DNA of 64,000 nt from Humibacter sp. RRB41 (GCF_022761015.1 NZ_JAKWJQ010000001.1:1155924-1219923); one strand, 5' to 3'. Shown: positions 44,401-52,704, counted from the stretch's first letter. Numbers and translations: made by a program. Notes: a model not told the origin generated them from the sequence alone.

Positions 44401-45167
44401 TCGTGCTCGATCACGCACTGAGCAGACCGCGGGAGTCGCTCATGGTGGTGACGGCGAGCCCGAAGCACGCGGTACGGGTGCAGCACGCAGTGCTCGCGGC
44501 ATCCACCAAGCGGCAGGAGCTCGCGGACTTCATCCTCGGCGACCGGCCAGAACCCTTCACCGTGGTCACGCTCGAGGAGTCGGTGGCGCAGAGCCGCGAC
44601 CGCGTGATCTTCTCCATCGGCTACGGCCGAACACCGCACGGGCGGCTGCTGTCGACGTTCGGTGCGCTCGGCGAGCCGGGAGGCGAACGTCTGCTCGCGG
44701 TCGGACTCACGCGGGCGCGCAGGGCGATGGACATCGTGTCCTGCTTCAAGCCAGAAGACATCGACGACTCGCGCATGAAACACGGCATCGTCGCCCTCGC
44801 GCAGGTGCTCGAAGAGGCAGCGGAGATCGAAGGCGGACCGGACGAGGTGCCCGACGACTCAGAACCGCTGCTCGTCGACCTGGCGTGCCGGCTCGAGAAG
44901 TACGGCCTCCATGTGCAGCTCGGCCACCGCGGTGTGCTGCCGCTCGCCGCGTCGTTCTCCGGTAAGGCGGTCGTCGTCGAGACCGATCGGGTGCTCGGGC
45001 AGGCCAGCCTGCGCGAGTCCCTGCGGCTGCGACCCGAGGTGCTGCGCCGCTTGGGCTGGCACTACGTGCGCGTGCACAGCTTCGAGCTCTTCGCCGACCC
45101 GGAGGCCGTCGCACAGCGCATCGGCAAGCTGCTCGGCGCGATCGAGCCGGACGAGCAGTCGGAGTAG
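41418..45167 (+). CDS. SF1-helicase/nuclease-like protein with degenerate catalytic motifs
   Basis: A 1249-aa protein shaped like actinobacterial DUF4011-type SF1 helicases. It has a long N-terminal region (1-290), a split RecA-like core and a C-terminal Vsr/DUF559-like nuclease domain (about 1150-1245). Motif I reads LPGTGATQTIVNAI: the Walker A Lys is Ala325 (codon GCC at 42390). Motif II reads VVLVDAGAC: Asp848-Ala849 replaces Asp-Glu. In the nuclease domain the usual I-D-L-A reads L-P-L-A (Pro1175), while the second acidic residue remains (Glu1188). Motif III (GDPVTQ), YRS and motif VI (AVGLTRARRAMDIV) are kept. The frame is intact throughout, so the gene is expressed and maintained rather than decaying. 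Possibly a structural or DNA-sensing pseudo-helicase. GTG start. Confidence 0.75.
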   Translation: MRRLEKRQSVDFTSLEAVEDSALDPRTATGPYTVTLGDPHVTPGNISEPTWAKWRDEVAAIGGPSPLLHFVDTPRTRIELSATHPGGLPQFITGDRTLLSSLIRDDIALRTAKGAAGAITAKGIELRAVRGIDAVHLGVGLARWRNGADEYSAPVLLRPVAIRRYGRDFELKLRGKTFLNPELKRALHEQFRIELDGEAFVALSETNGVFKPQPVIDRLRGLTSHLEWFAVQPRLVVSSFADVARSMTDDLGEFDHDVLSALSGNPTARDRVEAGFTPAEVVPQDNRPPSIDTLLVDADPEQERVVAQISNGNSIVVKTLPGTGATQTIVNAIGALVARNRRVLVVSPRRSSLDAIAHRLDQVGLGGSAVVTRSVRRDLIRSITRNEKSTKPNADEVDDALARLRRVLVDYRGALTAPDPAFGVSVLDALGELARLALLPSPPKTKARLDRPAVEHLAKDRSEAADILLKSAALGEFRYGPNDSPWYGADFSSTTQAAAAHTLAKKLSAIEVPRLIDRATTLIEGTRLRPFQNVAELGIYLRLLADLRETLDRFLPAVFDRPLDELITATSNRRDTPNMSGSTRRKLRKLALEYVRPGGHVADLNESLRRIQQQRTLWQRFADAGAPPRVPVGVADVQVAFQKVSEDLASLDGPLGRTRSSESLTVLPLGDLTSMLGGLAVESEVLINLQERTALLGKLRELRLDPLLADLSARHVTSENVAAELELAWWQSVLEILLGDDRALLSANTRVLDRLEADFRLVDQAHASASGQLLSSQLAVQWKIALADNPEQADALRRLLRAGSATPATLTDKAPQLARVLAPVWLASPYDVASLPSAMAFDTVVLVDAGACTLAENIGAVRRARQVVAFGDPVTQTPSAFRISVADPSQAEEGEEQSDRRDVDAWHAASALAQLSELLPVFTLTRSYRSVGDDLAELVNRRFYGGQIESLPWAGSYLGHSSLSLSYVRGGHGMPDDDTGTVESVDAEVTRVVELVLDHALSRPRESLMVVTASPKHAVRVQHAVLAASTKRQELADFILGDRPEPFTVVTLEESVAQSRDRVIFSIGYGRTPHGRLLSTFGALGEPGGERLLAVGLTRARRAMDIVSCFKPEDIDDSRMKHGIVALAQVLEEAAEIEGGPDEVPDDSEPLLVDLACRLEKYGLHVQLGHRGVLPLAASFSGKAVVVETDRVLGQASLRESLRLRPEVLRRLGWHYVRVHSFELFADPEAVAQRIGKLLGAIEPDEQSE

Positions 45168-45204
45168 CAGCCGGAGCCGCAGCCACTCGCCTACCCTGGA
45201 AGAC

Positions 45205-45432
45205 GTGACAACGGATGGCTTTCAGCGGCGCGAGGCCGCCCACCGCAAGACGGGACGGCGCGCGCAGCGCACCGGTGCGCCCGGCACAGACCCGACCCCG
45301 CAGAGAGACGGGGGAGCGGATGCCGCGGTGCGGGCATCCGAAGACACCGACCGTGCGTGGGGCGACGGCTCCGACACGAACGACGACCGTCTGAAGCGCG
45401 ACCTTCCGCCGCACTGGCGTGCTGGAGCCTAG
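45205..45432 (+). CDS. Small acidic/basic conserved-type protein
   Basis: A 75-aa hydrophilic, probably disordered protein, starting at GTG 45205 and ending DDRLKRDLPPHWRAGA. The C-terminal DRLKRDxPPHW motif resembles short actinobacterial proteins I have no function for. Encoded 37 nt after the helicase-like gene and probably cotranscribed; it could be a partner. Confidence 0.55.
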   Translation: MTTDGFQRREAAHRKTGRRAQRTGAPGTDPTPQRDGGADAAVRASEDTDRAWGDGSDTNDDRLKRDLPPHWRAGA

Positions 45433-45455
45433 AGAGTTGAGGGCGACCGACTCGT

Positions 45456-45908
45456 CTACGAGTCGGCTATGTCGCCGAGCAGCGTGCACGCGCGGGCGAT
45501 CGTGCGTCGGTCCTCGGCACTGAGCGCGTTCAATCGAGCATTGAGCCAGCTGTTGCGCTGTGCGCGTGCTGTGCGCGCGAGTTCGACGCCGTCCGGGGTG
45601 GCGCTGAACAACACCTTTCGCCTGTCGTGCATGTCGCGAGCGCGTACGGCGTACCCGGCCGAGGTGAGCCGGTCCACGCTCTGGCTCATCGACGCTGGGG
45701 AGACGCGATCGTGTTCGCTCAGTTCGGTCAGGGTCTGCGGTCCGTGCTTCTGCAAGCGACTTAGCACCTCGAGCGCCGTGTCTCCAAGGGCCCCTTCGGG
45801 TCGTTCGGCGCGGAACCGGCGGAAGAGCCGTGCGACAGTCGACCGCAGTTCGCCTCCGAGTCCGGCCCCGTCAGGCCCGACCGTGGCGCTGTTTGCGCTG
45901 AGCTCCAT
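45456..45908 (-). CDS. MarR-family transcriptional regulator
   Basis: A 150-aa regulator: GALGDTALEVLSRLQKHGPQTLTELSEHDRVSPASMSQSVDRLTSAGYAVRARDMHDRRKVLFSATPDG covers the winged helix and the DRR wing. Divergent from the PEBP gene, with a dyad between them. Confidence 0.87.
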   Translation of the reverse strand: MELSANSATVGPDGAGLGGELRSTVARLFRRFRAERPEGALGDTALEVLSRLQKHGPQTLTELSEHDRVSPASMSQSVDRLTSAGYAVRARDMHDRRKVLFSATPDGVELARTARAQRNSWLNARLNALSAEDRRTIARACTLLGDIADS

Positions 45909-45912
45909 AATT

Positions 45913-45929
45913 CTTTAGTATACCTAAGG
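45913..45929. promoter_or_regulatory. Dyad between MarR and PEBP genes
   Basis: CTTTAG-TATAC-CTAAGG (TTAG-N5-CTAA core) starts 5 bp before the marR start codon and 28 bp before the PEBP start; probable MarR operator. Confidence 0.5.
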
Positions 45930-45956
45930 AGTTCGATCCACCACGAGATCCATGAA

Positions 45957-46532
45957 ATGACGACCATGCCCGCCAATCCCTTGGGCCGCGCGTTGCGCAA
46001 CCGTCACGCCGGAGAACGCACCCTCGTCTGGGCGCGACCCGACATGCAGGCGCCCGCGAGCTTCACACTCATCAGCTCCGCCTTCGAGCACGGCGCCTCC
46101 ATTCCGGAGGAGTACCGCGGCAGGTTCCGCGGCCCGAACATCTCGCCGGCACTGGCATGGACGTCGTCGCCCGCCGGCGCCGTCGAACTGGTGCTCATCG
46201 TGCAGGACCCCGATGTTCCGTTCCGCAAGCCGGCGACCCATGCGCTCGCCATCGGGATCGACCCGTCACTGACAGGCATCCCGGAAAACGGTCTCGCTGA
46301 GCCGAGCTCGATCGTCGGGTTGCGGCACGGAAAGGGCGCTTTCGGGCGTCGCGGCTGGGCCGGGCCGCTGCCGCCGCGCTCGCACGGCCCGCACACGTAT
46401 GCCTTCCAGCTCTACGCGCTGAACACTCGGCTCGAGCTTGGCGGTTCGTTCACGCTCTCCGACGTGGCCGACTCCATGGCCGGGCATGTCATTGCACGAG
46501 CCCGGCTCGACGGCACGTACGAAATCCGCTGA
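45957..46532 (+). CDS. YbhB/YbcL-family PEBP (Raf kinase inhibitor-like) protein
   Basis: A 191-aa phosphatidylethanolamine-binding-protein fold. FTLISSAFEHGASIPEEY, then NISPALAWTSSPAGAVELVLIVQDPD (the conserved ligand-pocket DPD) and THALAIGIDPSLTGIPE, then GWAGPLPPRSHGPHTYAFQLYAL. No signal peptide, so cytosolic. Bacterial PEBPs have no settled function. Divergent MarR gene suggests inducible expression. Confidence 0.9.
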   Translation: MTTMPANPLGRALRNRHAGERTLVWARPDMQAPASFTLISSAFEHGASIPEEYRGRFRGPNISPALAWTSSPAGAVELVLIVQDPDVPFRKPATHALAIGIDPSLTGIPENGLAEPSSIVGLRHGKGAFGRRGWAGPLPPRSHGPHTYAFQLYALNTRLELGGSFTLSDVADSMAGHVIARARLDGTYEIR

Positions 46533-46555
46533 CGTCGCCCCGGCCGGAGCGATGA

Positions 46556-47032
46556 CTACTCGGTGGGGCCGTCCGCATGCCGGCCGCCTGCGCCGTCGCC
46601 GGGAGCTGCAAGGGCCGCATCCGCTTGTGCCGCGAGCAGGTCGCGGATCTGTGCGAGCAGCTCCACATCGGTCGGCAGAGCTTCTTCTTCGGGTCCTGCG
46701 TTCAGGGCGCGTTTCGCCTCTGCACGCTCGCGGAAGTGGTTCATCGGGAAGACGAACGCGAAGTAGACGACGACGGCTACGGCGAGGAACTGGATGAGTG
46801 CGCCGATGATGGCGCCGAACATCAGCTTCGACTCACCACCCCCGACGGTCGGGATGCTCACCACGAATGCGTTGTCCAGCGACTTCGCGTTGAACAAAGC
46901 GCTGATCAACGGATTGATCAGGCTGGTCACGATCGCATTCACGACCGCGGTGAACGCGGCGCCGATGACGACCGCTACGGCGAGGTCGATCACGTTGCCA
47001 CGCATGATGAACTCTCTGAAGCCCTTGATCAT
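46556..47032 (-). CDS. mscL: Large-conductance mechanosensitive channel MscL
   Basis: A 158-aa channel that releases solutes on hypo-osmotic shock. MIKGFREFIMRGNVIDLAVAVVIGAAFTAVVNAIV is the N-terminal amphipathic helix plus TM1 (hydrophobic gate), LMFGAIIGALIQFLAVAVVVYF is TM2, and a cytoplasmic helix follows (EEALPTDVELLAQIRDLLA). A C-terminal Ala/Gly-rich tail extends it slightly. ATG at 47032 with a G-rich ribosome-binding site. Confidence 0.95.
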   Translation of the reverse strand: MIKGFREFIMRGNVIDLAVAVVIGAAFTAVVNAIVTSLINPLISALFNAKSLDNAFVVSIPTVGGGESKLMFGAIIGALIQFLAVAVVVYFAFVFPMNHFRERAEAKRALNAGPEEEALPTDVELLAQIRDLLAAQADAALAAPGDGAGGRHADGPTE

Positions 47033-47102
47033 GTGTGGGCCCCCTTCCCTCAACCCTGATCGTAGAAGGGTTCGGCCGATTTCCGCGGAGGCGGGCGCAA
47101 CG

Positions 47103-47441
47103 TCAGGCCGAGGATCCCGATCCGCTCGAACTCGTGGCGGGCGCGGCAGGTGCACTCTTCTTCTCGCCGGCACCCTTCGACTCGCTCTTCGTGCCGGATG
47201 CCGAATGGTCGCTCTTCGGCCCGGTCGGCTCGTTCTTGCCCGAGGCGACGGACTGCGACGAACCGGAACGCGAGTCGGTGCGGTAGAAGCCGGAGCCCTT
47301 GAACGTCACGCCGACGGCGCCGAACACCTTGCGCAGCGGACCGCCGCACTCAGGGCAGGTCGTCAGCGCGTCGTCGCTGAACGCCTGATGGACGTCGAAC
47401 GCGTGACCGCATTCGGTGCACTTGTACGAATAGGTGGGCAT
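47103..47441 (-). CDS. FmdB-family zinc-ribbon protein
   Basis: A 112-aa protein. The N-terminal zinc ribbon is MPTYSYKCTECGHAF, then TTCPECGG (two CxxC pairs), followed by VFGAVGVTFKGSGFYRTD and a Ser/Gly/Lys-rich disordered tail. FmdB-type proteins are putative regulatory or nucleic-acid-binding proteins. An ATG 6 nt upstream (47447) is an alternative start; 47441 matches the family's MPTYxYxC start. Confidence 0.88.
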   Translation of the reverse strand: MPTYSYKCTECGHAFDVHQAFSDDALTTCPECGGPLRKVFGAVGVTFKGSGFYRTDSRSGSSQSVASGKNEPTGPKSDHSASGTKSESKGAGEKKSAPAAPATSSSGSGSSA

Positions 47442-47508
47442 CGTCATCTCTCAATTCGAAGTCTGAGCCGGTGCGTGCCATGCTCCGACCGGGCCGTGCG
47501 GCATGCCG

Positions 47509-48090
47509 CTAGTGGAAGCGGATGATGCGGGTCGGGGTCACCGCACCGGTCACGGGCTCGTCGTGTCTCTCGCGGGGCACCTCGTCGAGGACCTCGCCGT
47601 CGAACACGACGGCATACACCGGAGGACATTTTTCCATGCTGCCCAGGGTTTTGTCGAAGTAGCCCTTGCCCCAGCCCATCCGCATGCCGCTGGGATCGAC
47701 TGCGGCGGCGGGCACGATGATGAGGTCGACGTCGTTGACCGCGATCGGACCGAGGAGCTCGCCGACCGCCTCCGGCCACCCCAGGATGCCCTCGGCCTCC
47801 GACTCGCCGTCGTCGACGGTCCAGTCGAGGAGTCCGTCTTCCCTGCTGATCGGAAGCAACACACGAAGACCTTGAGCGAACGCCCAATTGAGGAAGGGGC
47901 GCGTGTTCGGCTCGTTCGAGCCCGACAGATAGCAGGACAGCGAACTGGCGCTGTACTGCTCGACCAGGTGCTGAAGGTTGGCGGTGATGCCGGCCGTGGC
48001 CTTCTCGCGCTCCGTGACGGTGACGTTCTTGCGGCGTTCCCGCAGGTCCGCGCGCAGCGCACGCTTCGCACTGCTCGGGTCGGACGGCAT
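47509..48090 (-). CDS. 5-formyltetrahydrofolate cyclo-ligase
   Basis: A 193-aa ATP-dependent enzyme converting 5-formyl-THF to 5,10-methenyl-THF. RADLRERRKNV near the start and DLIIVPAAAVDPSGMRMGWGKGYFDKTL (ATP/Mg site, GxGxGYYD-like) near residues 125-150 are diagnostic. Divergent from galU. Confidence 0.92.
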   Translation of the reverse strand: MPSDPSSAKRALRADLRERRKNVTVTEREKATAGITANLQHLVEQYSASSLSCYLSGSNEPNTRPFLNWAFAQGLRVLLPISREDGLLDWTVDDGESEAEGILGWPEAVGELLGPIAVNDVDLIIVPAAAVDPSGMRMGWGKGYFDKTLGSMEKCPPVYAVVFDGEVLDEVPRERHDEPVTGAVTPTRIIRFH

Positions 48091-48161
48091 ATCAGGAATA
48101 CTAGGGTGTCGTTCCTTGGTGCGATGTCCGCAGGCGCCCAGGCACCAGATACCCTGAGCAG

Positions 48162-49094
48162 ATGGCCATTACCAAAGCCGTCATCCCCGTCGCCGGCCTC
48201 GGCACCCGCTTCCTTCCGGCCACGAAGGCCATGCCGAAGGAGATGCTGCCGGTCGTCGACAAACCGGCTATCCAATACGTGGTGGAAGAGGCCGTCGGCG
48301 CAGGATTGCGCGACGTGCTCATGATCACCGGTCGCAACAAGAACGCGCTCGAGAACCACTTCGACAGGGCGACCGAGATCGAGTCGACCCTGGCCGCCAA
48401 GGGCGACACCGAGAAGCTGCGCCGCGTGATGTACTCGACCGATCTGGCTGACGTGCACTACGTGCGGCAGGGTGATCCCAAAGGGCTCGGCCACGCCGTG
48501 CTGCGAGGACGCATGCACGTCGGCAACGAGCCCTTCGCGGTGCTGCTCGGCGACGACATCATCGACAGCCGCGACGTGCTGCTCAGCCGCATGCTCGAGG
48601 TGGCGGAGGAGCGAGGCGCCAGCGTCATCGCACTGCTCGAGGTGGAACCGTCGCAGATCCACCTCTACGGTGCGGCGGCGGTCGAGGCGACAGACGATGG
48701 CGACGTGGTCCGGGTGACCGGGCTCGTCGAGAAGCCTTCGGCAGAGGACGCCCCGTCGAACCTCGCCATCATCGGCCGGTACGTGCTGCAGCCGGAGGTG
48801 TTCGACGTGCTTGAGCACACCGAACCGGGCAAGGGCGGGGAGATCCAGCTGACGGATGCCCTGCAGGAGCTCGCGGCGGAGTCGGGCGGCCCCGGCGTGT
48901 ACGGAGTCGTCTTCCGCGGACGCCGTTACGACACCGGCGACCGGCTGGACTACTTGAAGTCGATCGTGCAGCTCGCCGTGGACCGCGAGGACCTCGGACC
49001 GGACTTCCGCGCCTGGCTGCGCAAGTACGCGTCGACGCTCGCCAACAAGCCGAAGGCCGGCGAGACCCTCGACGAGCCCGGCGTCGGCGCCTGA
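48162..49094 (+). CDS. galU: UTP-glucose-1-phosphate uridylyltransferase
   Basis: Makes UDP-glucose; 310 aa. VIPVAGLGTRFLPATKAMPKEMLPVVDKPAIQYVVEEA is the nucleotide-binding signature, FAVLLGDDII carries the metal Asp, and EKPS and GEIQLTDAL follow. Start ATG about 70 nt from the divergent folate gene. The next gene (GNAT) follows by 18 nt, so they are likely cotranscribed. Confidence 0.95.
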   Translation: MAITKAVIPVAGLGTRFLPATKAMPKEMLPVVDKPAIQYVVEEAVGAGLRDVLMITGRNKNALENHFDRATEIESTLAAKGDTEKLRRVMYSTDLADVHYVRQGDPKGLGHAVLRGRMHVGNEPFAVLLGDDIIDSRDVLLSRMLEVAEERGASVIALLEVEPSQIHLYGAAAVEATDDGDVVRVTGLVEKPSAEDAPSNLAIIGRYVLQPEVFDVLEHTEPGKGGEIQLTDALQELAAESGGPGVYGVVFRGRRYDTGDRLDYLKSIVQLAVDREDLGPDFRAWLRKYASTLANKPKAGETLDEPGVGA

Positions 49095-49112
49095 GACGAG
49101 AACGAGCATCCC

Positions 49113-49766
49113 GTGTACGTACCGACTCTCAGCGACGGTGCTGTCGGCATCCGCCCGATCCGGCTGCGTGATGCCCGAGCGCTCGAAAAGGAGCTGCTCG
49201 AGAACCGTGCATGGCTGCGGCAATGGGAGGCGACCAGCCCGCACGCGCCGATGTCCTTCGACACGCGGGCGAGCATCCGGTCGCTGCAAGCCTCTGCGAG
49301 GGCCGGCCACGGGCTCCCGTTCGCCATGGAGTACGACGGCGAGCTCGCGGGACAGCTGAACGTGTCGTCGGTCACCTACGGCTCGCTGGCGTCCGCGACG
49401 ATCGGCTACTGGGTCGCCGAGCGGTTCGCCGGCAAGGGGCTGACGCCGACGAGCGTGGCGCTTGCCACGGACTACTGCTTCTTCCAGATGGGCCTGCACC
49501 GCATGGAGATCTGCATCCGTCCCGAGAACGGTCCGTCGCTGCGGGTCGTCGAGAAGCTCGGCTTCCGGTACGAGGGCCTGCGCAGGCGCTACATCCACAT
49601 CAACGGCGACTGGCGCGACCACTTCTGCTTCGCGCTCGTGGTCGAGGAGATTCCGCAGGGCGTGCTGCGCAGGTGGAGATCCGGCGACGTCCCAGAGGGC
49701 GTCGCCGCCGTGCCGGAGGCCGACCGCGAAGCTGCAGCGCACCCGCTGTCACCGCGCGGGCGATGA
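49113..49766 (+). CDS. GNAT-family N-acetyltransferase, RimJ-like
   Basis: A 217-aa acetyltransferase of the RimJ/RimL group: IRPIRLRDARALEKELLENRAWLRQWEAT, then GQLNVSSVTYGSLASATIGYWVAERFAGKGLTPTSVALATDYCF (acetyl-CoA loop RFAGKGLT) and RMEICIRPENGPSLRVVEKLGFRYEG. GTG start. Same gene order (galU, GNAT, membrane protein) is seen in mycobacteria and corynebacteria, there with a gephyrin-like gene between. Confidence 0.87.
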   Translation: MYVPTLSDGAVGIRPIRLRDARALEKELLENRAWLRQWEATSPHAPMSFDTRASIRSLQASARAGHGLPFAMEYDGELAGQLNVSSVTYGSLASATIGYWVAERFAGKGLTPTSVALATDYCFFQMGLHRMEICIRPENGPSLRVVEKLGFRYEGLRRRYIHINGDWRDHFCFALVVEEIPQGVLRRWRSGDVPEGVAAVPEADREAAAHPLSPRGR

Positions 49767-49875
49767 CGTCGCAGGCGACCTCGAGACGAACGGCGCGGCA
49801 TCCGCTCGCGCGGCGATCGAGGACACACGGCGCGGGCGACCGGGCCAGACGGCCGTGCCCGCCTACCGTAGTGAC

Positions 49876-50898
49876 ATGACCGGGGGGACACTGAGCGGCG
49901 GAGTCGTCATCGCGCTCGCGGCAGCCCTCTGGCTGGCGTATTTGGTGCCGACATGGCTTCGACGACGCGACTACCTGAACGCGGAGCGCAACGCTGTGCG
50001 CTTGCAGCAGACTCTGCGCATCCTCGCCGAGACGGCCGAGGCTCCGGAAGAGGTGCACGTCGAAGCGACCGCGCGTGACGTCGCCAGGCAGCAGAAGGTG
50101 CTGAAGAAGGTGCGCGCGCGGGCGGATGTCGCTGCCCGCGCACACGCGATCTCCGAGGCCCGCGCCGCCACGCGTACAAACGCCGTGCCCGAGCCCGCAG
50201 ACGGGCCGGTGGATGCCGAGGCACCGCCCGAGCACAGGGTGTCCACTGCCACGGCGCGCGATGAGCGTGACCGCACCTTCGCCAAGGCGGTGCGCCGCAC
50301 GCGTCTCGCGACGACCGGCGCTCTGCTCGCCTCGCTCGTCGGAATCGCGTTCGGCGTGTACTCCCTTGTCACCGCGGCATCGTGGGGCTTGCTCGCTGCG
50401 TCTGTCGTGCTGCTGGTCTGCGCGTTCGCGGTGCAGCGCAGGCTCGCCGTGCAAGTGTCCGCGCACCGTGCTGCGCGCCGGGAGCGCGGCCGGACCGTGC
50501 GGTCGAATCCCGAGCTCTACGATCACGCACTGCACGCCGAGCCGGTTCAGCAGGAGGAGGAGCAGGCGGATGTGCGCTGGCAGCCTCAACCGCTGCCGAA
50601 GCCGATGTATCAGTCGCCGGGATCGCGTGCGGCGGCTGCCATGGCATCCGTCGATGCTGCTGTGGCTCTGCGCCGTGCAGCCGTGCGGGCGGAGCTCGAA
50701 GAGCGCGCGGCACGGATCGCCGCCGCACAGGTCCCAACGCTGCCTGCGCGGATCGAGGCTCCGCCGGCATCCGCTCCGTCGGAACCCGAGCGGGTCGCGC
50801 CGCCGAGCAGGTACGCGCGCATGGGCGTCGTCGGCGATATGCAGAGCGAGCACATCGACCTCGACGAGGCCTTGCGTCGTCGTCGCGCCGCCGGCTGA
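49876..50898 (+). CDS. Multi-TM membrane protein, GlpR-like by position
   Basis: A 340-aa protein. It has one N-terminal helix (about residues 7-26), a long charged cytoplasmic segment with coiled-coil character (30-140), two adjacent helices (about 142-180, ATTGALLASLVGIAFGVYSLV and SWGLLAASVVLLVCAFAV), and an Ala/Glu/Arg-rich C-terminal tail ending in EHIDLDEALRRRRAAG. By synteny it matches the corynebacterial/mycobacterial protein next to galU-rimJ that serves as membrane receptor (GlpR) for the gephyrin-like division protein Glp. The glp gene itself is absent here. Function by synteny only. Confidence 0.6.
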   Translation: MTGGTLSGGVVIALAAALWLAYLVPTWLRRRDYLNAERNAVRLQQTLRILAETAEAPEEVHVEATARDVARQQKVLKKVRARADVAARAHAISEARAATRTNAVPEPADGPVDAEAPPEHRVSTATARDERDRTFAKAVRRTRLATTGALLASLVGIAFGVYSLVTAASWGLLAASVVLLVCAFAVQRRLAVQVSAHRAARRERGRTVRSNPELYDHALHAEPVQQEEEQADVRWQPQPLPKPMYQSPGSRAAAAMASVDAAVALRRAAVRAELEERAARIAAAQVPTLPARIEAPPASAPSEPERVAPPSRYARMGVVGDMQSEHIDLDEALRRRRAAG

Positions 50899-50944
50899 CG
50901 TCGGGCTCATTCTCGTGAGCGGTCTGCGAGTGTAGCCTCGCGCC

Positions 50945-52647
50945 ATGGGCACCCTTGCCGAACCCGAGATCGCCCGCCGTCGTGATGCGCTGGAGCGCAC
51001 GGCCGAGCCGTGGACGCCACGCTCCCTCGCCGCGGCGTTCGACGACGCGGTGGCGAGGCATCCCGACCGTCCGTACGTGATCACGGATGCCGTGACCCAC
51101 ACCTATGCGGAGGTCGCGGAACGCTCGCGTCGCCTCGCGGCCGGGCTGCTGGAACTCGGCGTCGAGCCCGGCGACCGGGTCGCTCTCCTGATGGACAACC
51201 GCGCGGACTACCCGATCGTCAAGTTCGCGATCGCCCGCATCGGTGCGGTGGCCGTCGCTCTGAACTATTCGTATCGCGGCGACGAGATCGTGCAGCGGCT
51301 GCGGCAGGCGGGCGCGAGCGTGCTGATCAGCATCGACAGGTCGGTGGCCACGGACTTTCTCGCCGTGTTCGACGAGCGCTTCCCCGGCTGGGAGAGCGAG
51401 GTGCGCAGCGCAGAGGTGCCGTCGCTGCGCTCGATCGTGCTCGCCGAGCCCGGGTGGCGGTCGGGAGCGCTGACGGTGCCCGGGTTGTCGCGTCAGCGGG
51501 ACGACGATGCTGTGCAGAAAGCGACCGATGGCATCCTGGCCGACGCGGTCGCCGACATCGTCTTCACGTCGGGCACCACCGGGCACGCGCTCGGAGCGGA
51601 GCTCACTCACGACATGCTGCTGCGCAGTGCATACGGCTCCGCGTACACCCGGGCGTTCGACGACGGCTGGCGCATCGGCTTCGCGCTGCCGCTCTACCAC
51701 GTGTTCGGCTACGTGGAGGGGATGCTCGCAGCGATGTTCGCGGGCGGCGCGATCGTGCCGCAACGGGTGTTCAACCCGCGCTCCGCGCTCGAGCAGATTC
51801 AGGAGCACGGCATCAACGAGGTGCTGTTCGTTCCGACGATGACGGTCGCCGTCGTGGACCAGGCGGTGAAGGGCGACTTCGATCTCACGAGCCTGCAGTC
51901 GGTGTTCTCGGCGGCCGCGCCCGCACCCGTCTGGCTGTGGAACCGGGTGATGAGCGACCTGAATCCGCAGATGATCTTCACCGGATACGGCCAGACGGAG
52001 GTGTCGGCGGCGACCGCGCTGACGTTGCCCGGTGACTCGATCGAGCTCGTCGCGAACGTGGTCGGCACGCCGAAGCTGGGCGGTGCGGCCGCTGTGGGCA
52101 CGGCGGTGCCGGATGGCCGGCTCGCGGAATACCGCACGATCGATCCGTTCGACGGGCACGTGCTCGAGCGCGGGGAGCCCGGCGAGCTGACGGTGCGAGG
52201 CCCACAGGTGACGCGTGGATACATCGGGGACCCGGCGCAGACATCCGCGTCGATCGATGCCGACGGATGGCTGCGAACCGGCGACCTCGGCTTCGTCGAC
52301 GACGCCGGATACCTGCACCTCAGCGCCGCAGCAAGGAGCTCTTCAAGGTGGGCGGCGAGCTGGTGGCGCCGGTCGAGGTGGAACTCGTGCTGAGCGGTGG
52401 GCCGGGTGTGAGTCAGGCGTTCGTCGCGGGCATCCCCGACGACCGTTACGGCGAAGTCGGCTGGGCGTGGATCGTGGCCAACGAGGATGCCGTGATCGAC
52501 GAACGCGAACTGCTGGCCCACGCACGCACCCATTTAGCCCCGTTCAAGGTGCCGCGGGGCATCACGGTGCTCACCGCGGAGGAGCTGCCGATGACGACGA
52601 CGGGGAAGATCCAGAAGTACCTGTTGGTGCAGCGGATCACCGGTTGA
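50945..52647 (+). pseudogene. AMP-binding acyl-CoA ligase interrupted by a frameshift
   Basis: An ANL-superfamily ligase split by a 1-nt deletion near 52325-52327. The first frame runs from ATG 50945 through GYLHLS; the second resumes with SKELFKVGGELVAPVEVE and reaches PMTTTGKIQKYL and stop 52647. Restoring one G gives SGRSKELFKVGG, the expected hinge motif, and a protein of about 567 aa. A second oddity: the phosphate loop reads TSGTTGHALGAELTH where TSGTTGxPKG is usual, so the Lys is missing. Other motifs (GYGQTE, RTGDLG) are intact. Either a young pseudogene or a sequencing error at the deletion; the altered loop argues for real loss of function. Confidence 0.8.
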
Positions 52648-52704
52648 GGAGGCGTCCCGATTCCGGCTGGAGGTGGCCGGCGTGCTAAAGTCTCATACGC
52701 ACTT

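Noticed and set aside
42738..44783. Long open frame of 681 codons antisense to the helicase-like gene
   Set aside because: Composition is the Arg/His/Gly-rich shadow typical of GC-rich antisense frames; no domain pattern, and the sense protein has clear motifs.
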